DNA of 64,000 bases from Loktanella sp. SALINAS62 (lineage in GTDB: Bacteria; Pseudomonadota; Alphaproteobacteria; Rhodobacterales; Rhodobacteraceae). The notes beneath the pieces were generated by a model that had not been told where the DNA came from, did not search any database, and worked only from the letters and a program-made list of their open reading frames with translations. The stretch is from the NCBI RefSeq assembly GCF_018263905.1, contig NZ_JAAFZU010000055.1, forward strand, positions 1 to 64,000, read 5' to 3'. Positions 16,698 to 25,505 of the stretch are shown piece by piece (positions within the stretch are counted from its first letter, which is position 1; every line of letters starts with the position of its first letter). Position numbers and translations under genes: made by a program.

Positions 16698-17741
16698 ATG
16701 ACTATCGCTCGACTTCTTGGCTCTGCCGCCCTTGTCGCCACTGCAACAACCGTTGCAGCGCAAGACAGTGACCTGCTTGTCTTCGATTATCCGGGTTTCG
16801 AAGTTCCGGAATTCCATCAAGCCTATATCGACACGCACGGCGACAGCCCGACCTTCAGCTTTTTCGGCGACGAAGACGAAGCGTTTCAGAAAATCCGGTC
16901 CGGTTTTCAGGCCGATGTCGCACACATCTGTGCAGGTTCTGTGACCAAATGGGCCGAAAGTGGCATTCTGGAAGAATGGGACACCAGCAGGATCGACGCG
17001 TGGGATGATCTGGACAGCAACCTGACCGGCGAAAACGTGGCTGCGGATGCCGGCGTTTACTTTGTCCCGACGGATTTTGGATCAACGGCCATCGCCTATA
17101 ATCCTGAAGAGGTTCCTGCAGAAGACGTCGCATCGCTGAACGTGTTCCAGAACCCTGCCTATGCAGGACGGATGACGCTGCCTGACAACGTCGACGATGC
17201 CTATGCGCTGGCCTACCTCGCAACCGGTGTCGACAACTGGCAGAACGCCACCGACGCACAGTTCGAAGCAGCGTCTGACTGGCTGCGCGCAGTGCATCCG
17301 AACCTGCGGACCTATTGGACCGATCCGGCCGAACTGTCGCAGCTTTTGTCCTCTGGCGAAGTGCTGGTCAGCTGGGCATGGAACGAAACCTATCCCACAA
17401 TGGTCGAAGAAGGCCGCCCGATCGCGTTTCAGCGTCAGGCTGCCGAAGGATCATCGCTTTGGCTGTGCGGCTATGTGAATTTGGAGGATGGACCCGGATC
17501 AGATGACAAGGCTTACGACTACATCAACGCGATGCTGGCCGATTCATCTGTCATGCCTTTGCTTGATGCAGGCTTTGGATCGTCCAACAAGGTCGCATTG
17601 AACGCACAGGTCAGCGAAGAAGACCTTGCCGCGTCTGGTCTGGAAGAAATCTCTGTCCCGGTTCTGGCCCAACTGCCGATGAGCAATGAAATGCGCGAAC
17701 GTCAGGCGGAAACGTTCGAGCTGATCAAGGCCGGGTTCTGA
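16698..17741 (+). CDS. Periplasmic extracellular solute-binding protein (PotD/polyamine-type)
   Basis: 347 residues with a cleavable signal peptide (MTIARLLGSAALVATATTVA, then AQD). The mature part looks like a type II periplasmic binding protein of the spermidine/putrescine class, with VYFVPTDFGSTAIAYNPEEV and the WNETYPTMVEEG region that lines the ligand cleft in this family. CAGGAG precedes the start. A terminator follows directly. No ATPase or permease gene lies on either side, so the transporter partner is elsewhere or the protein serves another role. Ligand not assignable. Confidence 0.85.
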   Translation: MTIARLLGSAALVATATTVAAQDSDLLVFDYPGFEVPEFHQAYIDTHGDSPTFSFFGDEDEAFQKIRSGFQADVAHICAGSVTKWAESGILEEWDTSRIDAWDDLDSNLTGENVAADAGVYFVPTDFGSTAIAYNPEEVPAEDVASLNVFQNPAYAGRMTLPDNVDDAYALAYLATGVDNWQNATDAQFEAASDWLRAVHPNLRTYWTDPAELSQLLSSGEVLVSWAWNETYPTMVEEGRPIAFQRQAAEGSSLWLCGYVNLEDGPGSDDKAYDYINAMLADSSVMPLLDAGFGSSNKVALNAQVSEEDLAASGLEEISVPVLAQLPMSNEMRERQAETFELIKAGF

Positions 17742-17766
17742 TCCACGCGGGATACATCAAAACGCG

Positions 17767-17791
17767 GGGCGGTCCAGTGGGCCGCCCTTTT
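17767..17791 (+). terminator. Rho-independent terminator after the binding-protein gene
   Basis: GGGCGG (17767-17772) pairs with CCGCCC (17782-17787), followed by TTTT. It is located 26 bases after the stop codon. Confidence 0.85.
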
Positions 17792-17876
17792 GCGTAGATT
17801 TGCTAAAATAGAGTCGTCATCGGAACAATAACGGGCAAAACTGCTTTGGTCCCCCGAACAATCAAAGGACAACCCT

Positions 17877-18224
17877 ATGGACATCCTCAATATCCTGATC
17901 GCGCTCGTATCCATCGGGTTCGGTGCGATTGGCTGGCTGGCGCCACGCTACACGATGGACGTGCTGGAAACCGCCACCAAAAACAACAGCACCATGGGCC
18001 TGTCCGAAGTGCGCGCAGCGTCCGGTGCGTTGTTCGTGGGGCTGGGGGTCGGTGCGCTGCTGACGGGTCTGCCGGGCGCCTATGCCGCCATCGGTTTTGC
18101 ATGGACGGGCGGCGCGGTCGGTCGGATGACATCCATCATTCTGGACGGCCCCAGCAAGAACAAATGGATTTTCTTCGCGGTAGAAGCTGTGGTCGGCGTG
18201 ACGGCCATTATCATCAACCTGTGA
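17877..18224 (+). CDS. Small four-helix membrane protein (DUF4345-like)
   Basis: 115 residues, MDILNILIALVSIGFGAIGW onward. Hydrophobic helices lie near 3-22, 47-66, 70-86 and 95-114, and a conserved-looking SEVRAASGALFVGLG between helices one and two resembles DUF4345-type proteins. It follows a promoter gap after the binding-protein terminator and precedes the acylase gene by 68 bases on the same strand. Function unknown. Confidence 0.75.
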   Translation: MDILNILIALVSIGFGAIGWLAPRYTMDVLETATKNNSTMGLSEVRAASGALFVGLGVGALLTGLPGAYAAIGFAWTGGAVGRMTSIILDGPSKNKWIFFAVEAVVGVTAIIINL

Positions 18225-18292
18225 ACCCCGCTGGTCTTGGTCGGCAGGACTGGTTAGACAGTCCGCCATAAACCGACGGCTAAGGGACAGGC

Positions 18293-20761
18293 ATGGCGAT
18301 CATATTCCGGTGGCTACTACGCTTGACGACAGCGCTGTTTGTGCTGAGCGTGGCGACCGTGACGCTTGTGTGGTATTTTGCGTCCCGCTCCTTGCCCGAT
18401 CATGACGGAACCTTTGTCGTGCAGGGCGTGTCAGCGCCGGTTGAAGTCGTGCGCGACAACGCCGCCGTGCCCCATATTTTTGGCGAAACCGATGCCGACA
18501 CATATTTTGCGCTGGGATATGTCCACGCGCAGGACCGGCTATGGCAGATGACGATGTTGCGGCGGACCGCACAGGGCCGCCTGTCGGAATTGTTCGGCCA
18601 GCGCACCGTCAGCATCGACAACCTGATACGGCGGCTTGATCTTTACGGTCTTGCGGTGTCGTCGGTCGCGGCCCAGGACACCGCGACACGGACCGCACTT
18701 GATGCCTATGCTGACGGTGTGAACGCGTGGCTGGATGAAATCAACGCGGGATCACGCGGGCGGGGTGCGCCTGAAATGTGGGTGTTCAACCATGCTGTCG
18801 CACCCTGGCAGCCTGCTGACAGCATCGCGATCCTGAAAATCATGGCGCTGCAACTGTCCGGTCAAGCCGATTACGAGGTGCTGCGCGCGCGCACATCGCT
18901 GATGGTGTCGCCCGAGCGGCTGCAAGATATATTGCCCGACGATCCGTCATCCGGCATCGCGGCACTGCCCGAATACAGCGCGATGATCGACGATGTGCCG
19001 CGCTATACCGCCAGCGCCGACACGTTGGACCCCGCCCTGTCGCCGCTGAAATCACATGAATTGTCGGGCGCATCGAACGCATGGGCCGCCGGTCTGTCGC
19101 GGTCGGCGGCGGGATCGACCTTGCTGGCGAACGATCCGCATCTGGGACTGACCGCGCCGACGATCTGGTATCTGACACGCTTGCAGCTGCAATCGGGCGA
19201 CGTCATCGGGGCGACCATTCCCGGTTTGCCTGTCGTGCTGACCGGGCGCAGTTCCGATATCGGCTGGGGGGTCACGACGGCCTACGTCGACGATCAGGAT
19301 GTGCATCTGGAACAAGTGAATCCCGACAATCCAAATCAGTACCGCACACCCGACGGCTGGGCCGATTTCAGAACCCGTGAAAGCATCGTCCGGATCAAGG
19401 ACGCCCCCGCGATCACGCTGAAACTGCGCTGGACTGAAAATGGCCCCGTCCTGCCCGGCGATGTGTTCGATCTGGGCGCGGTTACCCCCGCCGGTCATGT
19501 GGCGGCGTTGTCGTGGACAGCACTATCCGGCGAAGATACCTCTGTCACCGCTGCTATGCGCATGATGGCCGCGCGCACGGTCGAAGGCGCGATCGACGCG
19601 GCAGAAGGCTATCTGGCACCCGCACAGAACCTGACGTTGGCAGACCGGACCGATGTGGCGCTGAAAACCATCGGTGCGATCCCGCGCCGCGATCCGATGC
19701 ACCGCAGTCAGGGCCGAATGCCCAGTTATGGCTATGTTGCCGAAAACCGTTGGCAGGGCCGCATGCCCTATGCAGACAACCCCGAATTCATCGCCCCCGA
19801 AGGCGGTATTCTTGGCAATACCAACAACAAGACCGTCGACCGCCCCTTTCCCAATCATGTCAGTTTCAAATGGGGCGATACGCAGCGCATCAACCGCTGG
19901 CGACGCCTGATGCAAAGCCGTCAGGTCCACACGCGCGACAGCTTCATCGAGGCACAGCTTGACACCGTCAGTTTCACCGCCCGCTCTTTGCTTCCGCTGA
20001 TCGGGGCGGATTTGTGGTTCACCGGCGAGGCCGCCCCCGACGGAACACCCCAGCGCCGTCGTCAGATCGCACTTGAGCTGCTGGCCAACTGGAACGGCGA
20101 GATGAATGAACATCTGCCCGAACCCTTGATCTATGCCGCGTGGTTGCGCGCGCTGCAGACCCGCCTGATCCAGGACGACCTTGGGCCGCTGGAAACCCAA
20201 TATACGCATCCCGATCCGGTCTTTATCGAACGCGTATTCCGCGACGTGGATGGCGCATCGGTCTGGTGTGACGTGATTCAATCCGCCCCGACAGAAACCT
20301 GCACCGATATCGCAAGGATGGCGCTGGACGACGCATTGCAATGGATCGACGAATCCTTTGGCAAAAACCTGGAAACATTGCGCTGGGGCGACATGCATCA
20401 GGCGACCCACGATCATCCCGTGCTGGGCGACGTGCCGGTGCTGCAATGGTTCGTCAACATCCGTCAGTCCACATCGGGCGGTGACAATACACTGATGCGT
20501 GGCCGCACCGCAGGCGAAGGCCCCAACCCGTTCCGCAATGTCCATGCCGCAGGTTATCGTGGGGTTTACGATTTCGCGGACCCGGACAGTTCGGTCTTTG
20601 TGACTGCCACCGGACAATCAGGCCATTTTCTGTCGCGCTACTACGACAATCTGGGCGAGCTGTGGCGCCGTGGCGAATACATCCCGATGTCGCTTGACCC
20701 TGATCTGGCCCGCGCGGCGGCCTTGGGCGTCATGATGCTGCAACCGCAGGAAAGCGAGTAG
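18293..20761 (+). CDS. Penicillin acylase family Ntn-hydrolase
   Basis: 822 residues with an N-terminal membrane or signal segment (about 5-28). This is a single-chain precursor of the penicillin amidase/AHL acylase family. Autocleavage is expected before Ser261 in GASNAWAAG, the start of the beta subunit whose serine is both nucleophile and N-terminus. The alpha part contains FALGYVHAQDRLWQM, and the beta part carries NDPHLGL and the GNTNNKTVDRPFP region. Substrates in this family range from beta-lactams to acyl-homoserine lactones and cyclic peptides, so quorum quenching is possible but unproven. The gene stands alone. Confidence 0.9.
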   Translation: MAIIFRWLLRLTTALFVLSVATVTLVWYFASRSLPDHDGTFVVQGVSAPVEVVRDNAAVPHIFGETDADTYFALGYVHAQDRLWQMTMLRRTAQGRLSELFGQRTVSIDNLIRRLDLYGLAVSSVAAQDTATRTALDAYADGVNAWLDEINAGSRGRGAPEMWVFNHAVAPWQPADSIAILKIMALQLSGQADYEVLRARTSLMVSPERLQDILPDDPSSGIAALPEYSAMIDDVPRYTASADTLDPALSPLKSHELSGASNAWAAGLSRSAAGSTLLANDPHLGLTAPTIWYLTRLQLQSGDVIGATIPGLPVVLTGRSSDIGWGVTTAYVDDQDVHLEQVNPDNPNQYRTPDGWADFRTRESIVRIKDAPAITLKLRWTENGPVLPGDVFDLGAVTPAGHVAALSWTALSGEDTSVTAAMRMMAARTVEGAIDAAEGYLAPAQNLTLADRTDVALKTIGAIPRRDPMHRSQGRMPSYGYVAENRWQGRMPYADNPEFIAPEGGILGNTNNKTVDRPFPNHVSFKWGDTQRINRWRRLMQSRQVHTRDSFIEAQLDTVSFTARSLLPLIGADLWFTGEAAPDGTPQRRRQIALELLANWNGEMNEHLPEPLIYAAWLRALQTRLIQDDLGPLETQYTHPDPVFIERVFRDVDGASVWCDVIQSAPTETCTDIARMALDDALQWIDESFGKNLETLRWGDMHQATHDHPVLGDVPVLQWFVNIRQSTSGGDNTLMRGRTAGEGPNPFRNVHAAGYRGVYDFADPDSSVFVTATGQSGHFLSRYYDNLGELWRRGEYIPMSLDPDLARAAALGVMMLQPQESE

Positions 20762-20808
20762 CCGCGCGCATTAATACATCGCTAACGATTGCGCATTAGC
20801 ATCCCGCG

Positions 20809-21579
20809 ATGCGCAGGCACTTGGAAAAAAACTTTCTGTTTGTTGCCCGGTGGTTGGCCCCCACCGGCGGTTATGACATCGCGCTGAAATCCATCCTGAT
20901 CTCGATTCTGATCCATGCCGCATCCTTGGCTACGGAATTTCTGCTGTTTGGAACGATCATTTACGCATTCTGGCCACGACTGGCGTTGACCGTCATCACC
21001 AGTCTGCCGTTTGTAGTGTTTGCGCTATGCGGGTTTGCCGTCGCAGTGCAAAGCCGTCAGCGGTTGCGCGAACTGGCGGATTCGGATGCGCTGACCGGCC
21101 TGTCGAACAGGCGCGCGTTTCTATCTGCCATGGCAGACGAAGCCAAACGCAACAGGTCAGGATACTTGTTGTTGCTGGACGGCGACGCGTTCAAGTTGAT
21201 CAACGACACACTGGGCCATGCGACAGGTGACCGCGCGCTACAGGCGATTGCAGCCCAGCTTGCCCCATTGATTTCGCCAGATCTGACCGTGGCGCGACTG
21301 GGCGGCGACGAATTCGGGATTCTTTTGACAGGCGACGATCCAGACAGCCAGCTTGCGCGCGTAGAACAGTTGATTTGCGGCGGTGTCGGATTCAACCAGA
21401 TGGATGGTGGTCAGGATTTGGTCGTCTTTCTGTCGGCAGGGGCCGCGGCGTTTGTCCCTGCCCGACCATCTGCGCTGACCATGCGCGAAGCCGACAAGGC
21501 GCTTTATGCGGCAAAAAAGCTGGGCGGCGCACGACTGATGCTGGCAGACTGCAGCATGCAGATCGCACGCTCTGCCTGA
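20809..21579 (+). CDS. Membrane-anchored GGDEF diguanylate cyclase
   Basis: 256 residues. Two hydrophobic segments (about 28-55 and 60-82) precede a GGDEF domain starting at LADSDALTGLSNRRAFLSAM. The active-site loop RLGGDEF (GGDEF at residues 165-169) is intact, so the protein should make cyclic di-GMP. No RxxD inhibitory site is visible five residues before the motif. No sensory domain beyond the membrane anchors is present. The neighbour bioY is convergent and unrelated. Confidence 0.9.
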   Translation: MRRHLEKNFLFVARWLAPTGGYDIALKSILISILIHAASLATEFLLFGTIIYAFWPRLALTVITSLPFVVFALCGFAVAVQSRQRLRELADSDALTGLSNRRAFLSAMADEAKRNRSGYLLLLDGDAFKLINDTLGHATGDRALQAIAAQLAPLISPDLTVARLGGDEFGILLTGDDPDSQLARVEQLICGGVGFNQMDGGQDLVVFLSAGAAAFVPARPSALTMREADKALYAAKKLGGARLMLADCSMQIARSA

Positions 21580-21601
21580 CTGCCAACCGTCCCCACAGAT
21601 G

Positions 21602-21638
21602 AAAAAAGGCGCCGCACAATGCGCGACGCCCTTAAATT
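21602..21638. terminator. Bidirectional hairpin between GGDEF gene and bioY
   Basis: An A run (21602-21607), the arm GGCGccGC (21608-21615), the returning arm GCGcgaCGCC (21621-21630) and a weak T-rich tail form an imperfect stem with T/A tracts on both sides. It lies between convergent stops at 21579 and 21656, where a shared terminator is expected. Confidence 0.5.
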
Positions 21639-21655
21639 CGACGGGTAAAGCTGAA

Positions 21656-22255
21656 TCAGCCGCGCGCGTTCGCGACCAGCTTCCACACAGCGGGCACCAA
21701 CAGTGCGGCCAGCACCAGTTTGACTGCGTCACCGATCAGGAAAGGTGTCAGACCCCATGCCACGATCGGCTGGTCCCAGCCATAAAGCACGCCCAACCAC
21801 AACACACCCGGCACGTAGATCGCCACGTTGCCGGCGACCAGTGCAGCCACCATGCCTTTGACAGAGCGGTCGTAACCGGCGCGCGCCGCCAGACCCAGAA
21901 TCATCGTCGCAATCACGTAGCCGACCAAATAGCCGCCGGTGCCGCCCATCATATAGGTCAGACCGGATGCATCCGCGCCGGTGCCTGCAAAGACATCCAG
22001 ACCGATGGCGCCCAGAATCATGTAACCCATGATCGTCACAAGACCCAGACGCGGGCCGTAAGCGGCGCCCAACGTGAGCACGGCAAACGTCCCCATGGTG
22101 ATCGGCACTGGCCACATCGGCACGCTGATCTTGGCTGCGATGGCCAGAATTGCGATGCCTGCGACGACCATCGCCGCCTGTTTCATCCGCAGTGCTGTGC
22201 CTTCGGTCGCGCCAAAGGTTTCGCCCAGCACCTTGTCCGTCATTGTCAGCGCCAT
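21656..22255 (-). CDS. bioY: Biotin transporter BioY (ECF S component)
   Basis: Starting at 22253-22255, behind an AGGAGG site, the product is 199 residues with six hydrophobic helices. The sequence SVPMWPVPITMGTFAVLTLG and the MMGGTGGYLVGY loop are the BioY signatures for biotin binding. BioY works with an energising module (BioM/BioN or a shared EcfAT), which is not in the window. A longer upstream frame reads into the next promoter and lacks homology. Confidence 0.93.
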   Translation of the reverse strand: MALTMTDKVLGETFGATEGTALRMKQAAMVVAGIAILAIAAKISVPMWPVPITMGTFAVLTLGAAYGPRLGLVTIMGYMILGAIGLDVFAGTGADASGLTYMMGGTGGYLVGYVIATMILGLAARAGYDRSVKGMVAALVAGNVAIYVPGVLWLGVLYGWDQPIVAWGLTPFLIGDAVKLVLAALLVPAVWKLVANARG

Positions 22256-22320
22256 GCGCCTTCCTCCTGTTCGATATGGTTTGACTATGTTTGACCCAGC
22301 GATCGCAAAGTCGCAAGGCC

Positions 22321-22740
22321 TCAGCGCCGTGTATAAAGGCTGGTCATCGTGTAATCCTTGGCCGGGCCAGTGACCGTCCAGACCGCACGCCAGACCGGCC
22401 AATCGCGAAAATCATAAGTCACACGATAATAATCTTGACCGCATGGGTGATCTGTTCCCGCCGCCTGCCCCGTCGGGACAAAACTGTGAAAGTCGCGCCC
22501 GTCGTCGAACTTCACCAACACGCGGTCTGACGTAAACTGCCACACATACGCCCGGCTTGCGCGAAACGTGCCACCCGCGTCCAGCGTCAGTGTCCCGTCT
22601 TCGCGGTACTGCAGCCCCGCCGCAGCCTGGGGTGTCAGATCTGCAAGACCGTCGAACTGCCCCGACTGCGCCCCGTGCCGATCCACGATCCGGCGCGTGA
22701 TCTGCCATGTCCCTGCAAAATCGGCTTGCCCCAGCGTCAT
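22321..22740 (-). CDS. DUF6314 family protein
   Basis: 139 residues, MTLGQADFAGTWQITRRIVD onward, predicted soluble and beta-rich. The FAGTW start, the YREDGTLTL centre and the HPCGQDYYRVTYDF stretch fit the DUF6314 family, a lipocalin-like group of unknown function. It is transcribed toward bioY with a 65-base gap that contains the bioY promoter region, and is divergent from purB. Confidence 0.75.
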   Translation of the reverse strand: MTLGQADFAGTWQITRRIVDRHGAQSGQFDGLADLTPQAAAGLQYREDGTLTLDAGGTFRASRAYVWQFTSDRVLVKFDDGRDFHSFVPTGQAAGTDHPCGQDYYRVTYDFRDWPVWRAVWTVTGPAKDYTMTSLYTRR

Positions 22741-22815
22741 CGCTTACCTTTCCATTCCCGACGCCCCGCAGTATGACGCGCGCGATCCTGCTGCCAACCC
22801 GAAAGGCCCGCCCCT

Positions 22816-24123
22816 ATGATCCCGCGCTATTCCCGTCCCGATATGGTTGCCATCTGGGAACCCGCCACGAAATACCGAATCTGGTATGAAATCGAGGCAC
22901 ATGCCTGTGACGCGATGGCCGATCTGGGTGTCATCCCCCGCGCCAATGCCGACGCGGTCTGGAAAGCCCGCGACGTGACATTCGACGTCGCCCGCATCGA
23001 CGAGATCGAGGCCGTCACGAAACACGACGTCATCGCATTCCTGACCCATCTGGCCGAACACATCGGGGCCGAAGACGCGCGGTTCGTCCATCAGGGCATG
23101 ACATCGTCGGACGTGCTGGACACCACGCTGAACGTTCAGTTGACCCGCGCCGCCGATCTGCTGCTGGACGGTATGGACCGGGTGTTGGCCGCGCTGAAAT
23201 CGCGCGCGGTGGAACACAAGGATACGGTGCGGATCGGGCGGTCGCACGGGATTCACGCTGAACCCACGACGATGGGCCTGACCTTTGCCCGCTTTTACGC
23301 CGAAATGGACCGCGGGCGCAGCCGTCTTGTCGCCGCACGCGCTGAAATCGCCACTGGCGCGATTTCCGGTGCGGTCGGCACGTTTGCCAATATCGACCCC
23401 GCCGTCGAAGAACACGTCTGCGCCAAGATGGGCCTGACGCCGGAACCGATCAGCACGCAGGTCATCCCCCGCGACCGTCACGCCATGTTCTTTGCCACGC
23501 TGGGCGTCATTGCATCCAGCATCGAAAACATCGCCACCGAAGTGCGTCATATGCAGCGGACCGAAGTGCTGGAAGCCGAAGAGTTTTTCTCCAAGGGGCA
23601 AAAAGGCAGCTCTGCCATGCCGCACAAGCGCAACCCGGTGCTGACCGAAAACCTGACAGGCTTGGCCCGTCTGGTGCGCATGTCAGTGACACCGGCACTG
23701 GAAAACGTGACGCTGTGGCACGAACGCGATATCAGCCATTCATCCGTCGAACGCGCCATCGGGCCGGACACGACAATCACGCTGGATTTCGCGCTGCACC
23801 GTCTGGCGGGCCTGATTGAAAAACTGGTGATTTATCCGCAGAACATGCTGGATAACATGAACAAATTCCGTGGCCTTGTCATGTCGCAGCGAGTCTTGCT
23901 GGCCCTGACGCAGGCCGGCACCAGCCGCGAGGACGCTTACCGCCTTGTGCAGCGCAACGCGATGAAAGTCTGGGAAGAAGGCCGTGATTTCCAGACCGAA
24001 TTGCTGGCTGACCCAGAGGTAACTCAGGTTCTATCCGAACAAGAGATCCGCGACAAATTCGACCTTGGTTATCACACCAAACACGTCGATACGATCTTTG
24101 CCCGCGTCTTTGGCAAGGGCTGA
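22816..24123 (+). CDS. purB: Adenylosuccinate lyase
   Basis: 435 residues, normal for PurB. The enzyme acts twice in purine synthesis, releasing fumarate from SAICAR and from adenylosuccinate. The fumarase/lyase superfamily signature GSSAMPHKRNP lies near residue 265 with its catalytic serine loop. The substrate-site histidines occur in FVHQGMTSSDVLDT and IGRSHGIHAEPTTMG. N-terminus MIPRYSRPDMVAIWEPATKY is typical of the alphaproteobacterial form. A 51-codon gene follows 69 bases later. Confidence 0.97.
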   Translation: MIPRYSRPDMVAIWEPATKYRIWYEIEAHACDAMADLGVIPRANADAVWKARDVTFDVARIDEIEAVTKHDVIAFLTHLAEHIGAEDARFVHQGMTSSDVLDTTLNVQLTRAADLLLDGMDRVLAALKSRAVEHKDTVRIGRSHGIHAEPTTMGLTFARFYAEMDRGRSRLVAARAEIATGAISGAVGTFANIDPAVEEHVCAKMGLTPEPISTQVIPRDRHAMFFATLGVIASSIENIATEVRHMQRTEVLEAEEFFSKGQKGSSAMPHKRNPVLTENLTGLARLVRMSVTPALENVTLWHERDISHSSVERAIGPDTTITLDFALHRLAGLIEKLVIYPQNMLDNMNKFRGLVMSQRVLLALTQAGTSREDAYRLVQRNAMKVWEEGRDFQTELLADPEVTQVLSEQEIRDKFDLGYHTKHVDTIFARVFGKG

Positions 24124-24192
24124 TCGGTCGCAGGTGACGTAAGGTCAAACAGGTGGTATCTTTCCGGAACATTCAACCGGAAAGGAACCACG

Positions 24193-24348
24193 ATGCTTGC
24201 ACGACTTATGATCCTTGCCACGCTTTTGGTGACCCCGGCGGCTGCGGTCGCAGCGGGCTGCAGCAGCAGCCAGACCGCCATGACCTGTCCCGAAGGCGCA
24301 ACAATTGACCACGAAACCGGAACCTGCGTCCCGGTTTCCACGAGCTGA
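24193..24348 (+). CDS. Small exported cysteine-containing protein (51 residues)
   Basis: A short frame preceded by AAAGGA encodes MLARLMILATLLVTPAAAVA, then AGCSSSQTAM, CPEGATIDHE, TGTCVPVSTS. The first 21 residues form a cleavable signal peptide. The mature peptide of about 30 residues has three cysteines, with a CPEGATIDHETGTC spacing that recalls peritrophin/chitin-binding-like microdomains. It lies between purB and a perfect terminator, so it is probably cotranscribed with purB. Role unknown; similar small peptides downstream of purB in relatives would support it. Confidence 0.7.
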   Translation: MLARLMILATLLVTPAAAVAAGCSSSQTAMTCPEGATIDHETGTCVPVSTS

Positions 24349-24361
24349 CGACCTGATATTG

Positions 24362-24401
24362 CGTGAACGCACCGGACCGCTTTACGGTGCGTTCACGTTT
24401 T
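24362..24401 (+). terminator. Strong Rho-independent terminator after the purB unit
   Basis: CGTGAACGCACCG (24362-24374) pairs perfectly with CGGTGCGTTCACG (24385-24397), followed by TTTT. It begins 14 bases after the stop of the 51-codon gene. Confidence 0.93.
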
Positions 24402-24419
24402 GCCCCTTAGGCTGGGGTC

Positions 24420-25466
24420 ATGCGCCATGATCCTGACATCAGCCCCAATTTGCCCCCGATCCCGCACCTGACACGGCGCAGGAAGGCCGCGATCATTGTT
24501 CACTTGCTGATTAGCGACGGTGGCAAACTGTCGTTGTCCGACCTTCCCGCGCGCATTCAGGAAGATTTGACTGCCGAACTGGGGCATATACGGCTGGTCG
24601 ACCGGGACACGGTCAACGCGGTTGCCGCTGAATTCGCTGATCTGCTGGATGCCGTGGGGCTTAGCGCGCCCGGCGGCGTGATCGCCGCACTTGATGCCCT
24701 GTCGGATCAGCTGTCCCCGGATATCGCCACCCGCATCCGCGACCGTGTGACAGGCAGGCAGGAAACCGATCCCTGGGTCCGACTTAAAAATCTGGATAAC
24801 GACACAATTCTGCGCGTGCTGACATCCGAAGGCCTGCAAATCGGTGCTGTGTTGCTGGCCAAGATGCCGGTTGCGCGTGCCGCTGATCTTTTGGGCAAAT
24901 TGCCCGGTGATCGCGCCCGTGCGCTGGCGGTGGGCATAAAACAGACGGAACATATCGCGCCTGCCACCGTCACCCGGATCGGACACGCCCTGATCAATAG
25001 CTACAGCACCGTGACCGTAACCGCCTTTGCCGCGCCACCCGACCGCCGGATGGGTGCGATCCTGAACAACAGCCCCAGCGTCACGCGCGACGCCTTGCTG
25101 GACGGATTGGATAACGATGACAAACTGTTTGCGGCAGATATCCGCAAATCCATCTTTACCTTCAATGACATCCCAACCCGGATAAAGCCTGCGGATATTC
25201 CCATGTGCCTGCGCGATGTGGACCCCGCCGAACTGGCCGCGGCAATGTTTTTTGCCACGCAACAGGCTGGCCCGGCGGCCGCAGTTGCTGAATTTATTCT
25301 GGGAAGCCTGTCGCAACGCATGGCTGGCCAGATCCGCGACACGATGGAAGAAACCGGCGAAATCACCCCTGACGTGGGGGATGCTGCCATGAATGCCGTC
25401 AGCGCGGCGATCAGGGCGCAGGCCGACGATGGCCGCATCACGATGATCCCGTCCGAACCTGCCTAA
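24420..25466 (+). CDS. FliG-like flagellar motor switch protein
   Basis: 348 residues with three helical regions arranged as in FliG. An N-terminal part starts RRKAAIIVHLLISDGG. The middle repeat contains GAVLLAKMPVARAADLLGKL. The C-terminal armadillo part reads LNNSPSVTRDALLDGLDNDD, then FAADIRKSIFTFNDI and LRDVDPAELAAAMFF, closely following the FliG-C pattern. FliG couples the C ring to the stator and sets rotation direction. No flagellar genes are nearby, and the gene starts only 18 bases after the purB terminator. It is either the sole FliG moved away from its locus or a divergent paralogue. Confidence 0.75.
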   Translation: MRHDPDISPNLPPIPHLTRRRKAAIIVHLLISDGGKLSLSDLPARIQEDLTAELGHIRLVDRDTVNAVAAEFADLLDAVGLSAPGGVIAALDALSDQLSPDIATRIRDRVTGRQETDPWVRLKNLDNDTILRVLTSEGLQIGAVLLAKMPVARAADLLGKLPGDRARALAVGIKQTEHIAPATVTRIGHALINSYSTVTVTAFAAPPDRRMGAILNNSPSVTRDALLDGLDNDDKLFAADIRKSIFTFNDIPTRIKPADIPMCLRDVDPAELAAAMFFATQQAGPAAAVAEFILGSLSQRMAGQIRDTMEETGEITPDVGDAAMNAVSAAIRAQADDGRITMIPSEPA

Positions 25467-25505
25467 CCCCTTTTCAAAACGGGGGTTGCCGTCTAACCAC
25501 ACGGG

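Noticed and set aside
19523-20617. 364-codon minus-strand frame over the acylase gene
   Set aside because: It is antisense to the conserved Ntn-hydrolase beta subunit and has no homology signal.
22275-22295. Short near-repeat tatggtttgac/tatgtttgac before bioY
   Set aside because: It does not match the BioR operator pattern and is too short to call an operator.
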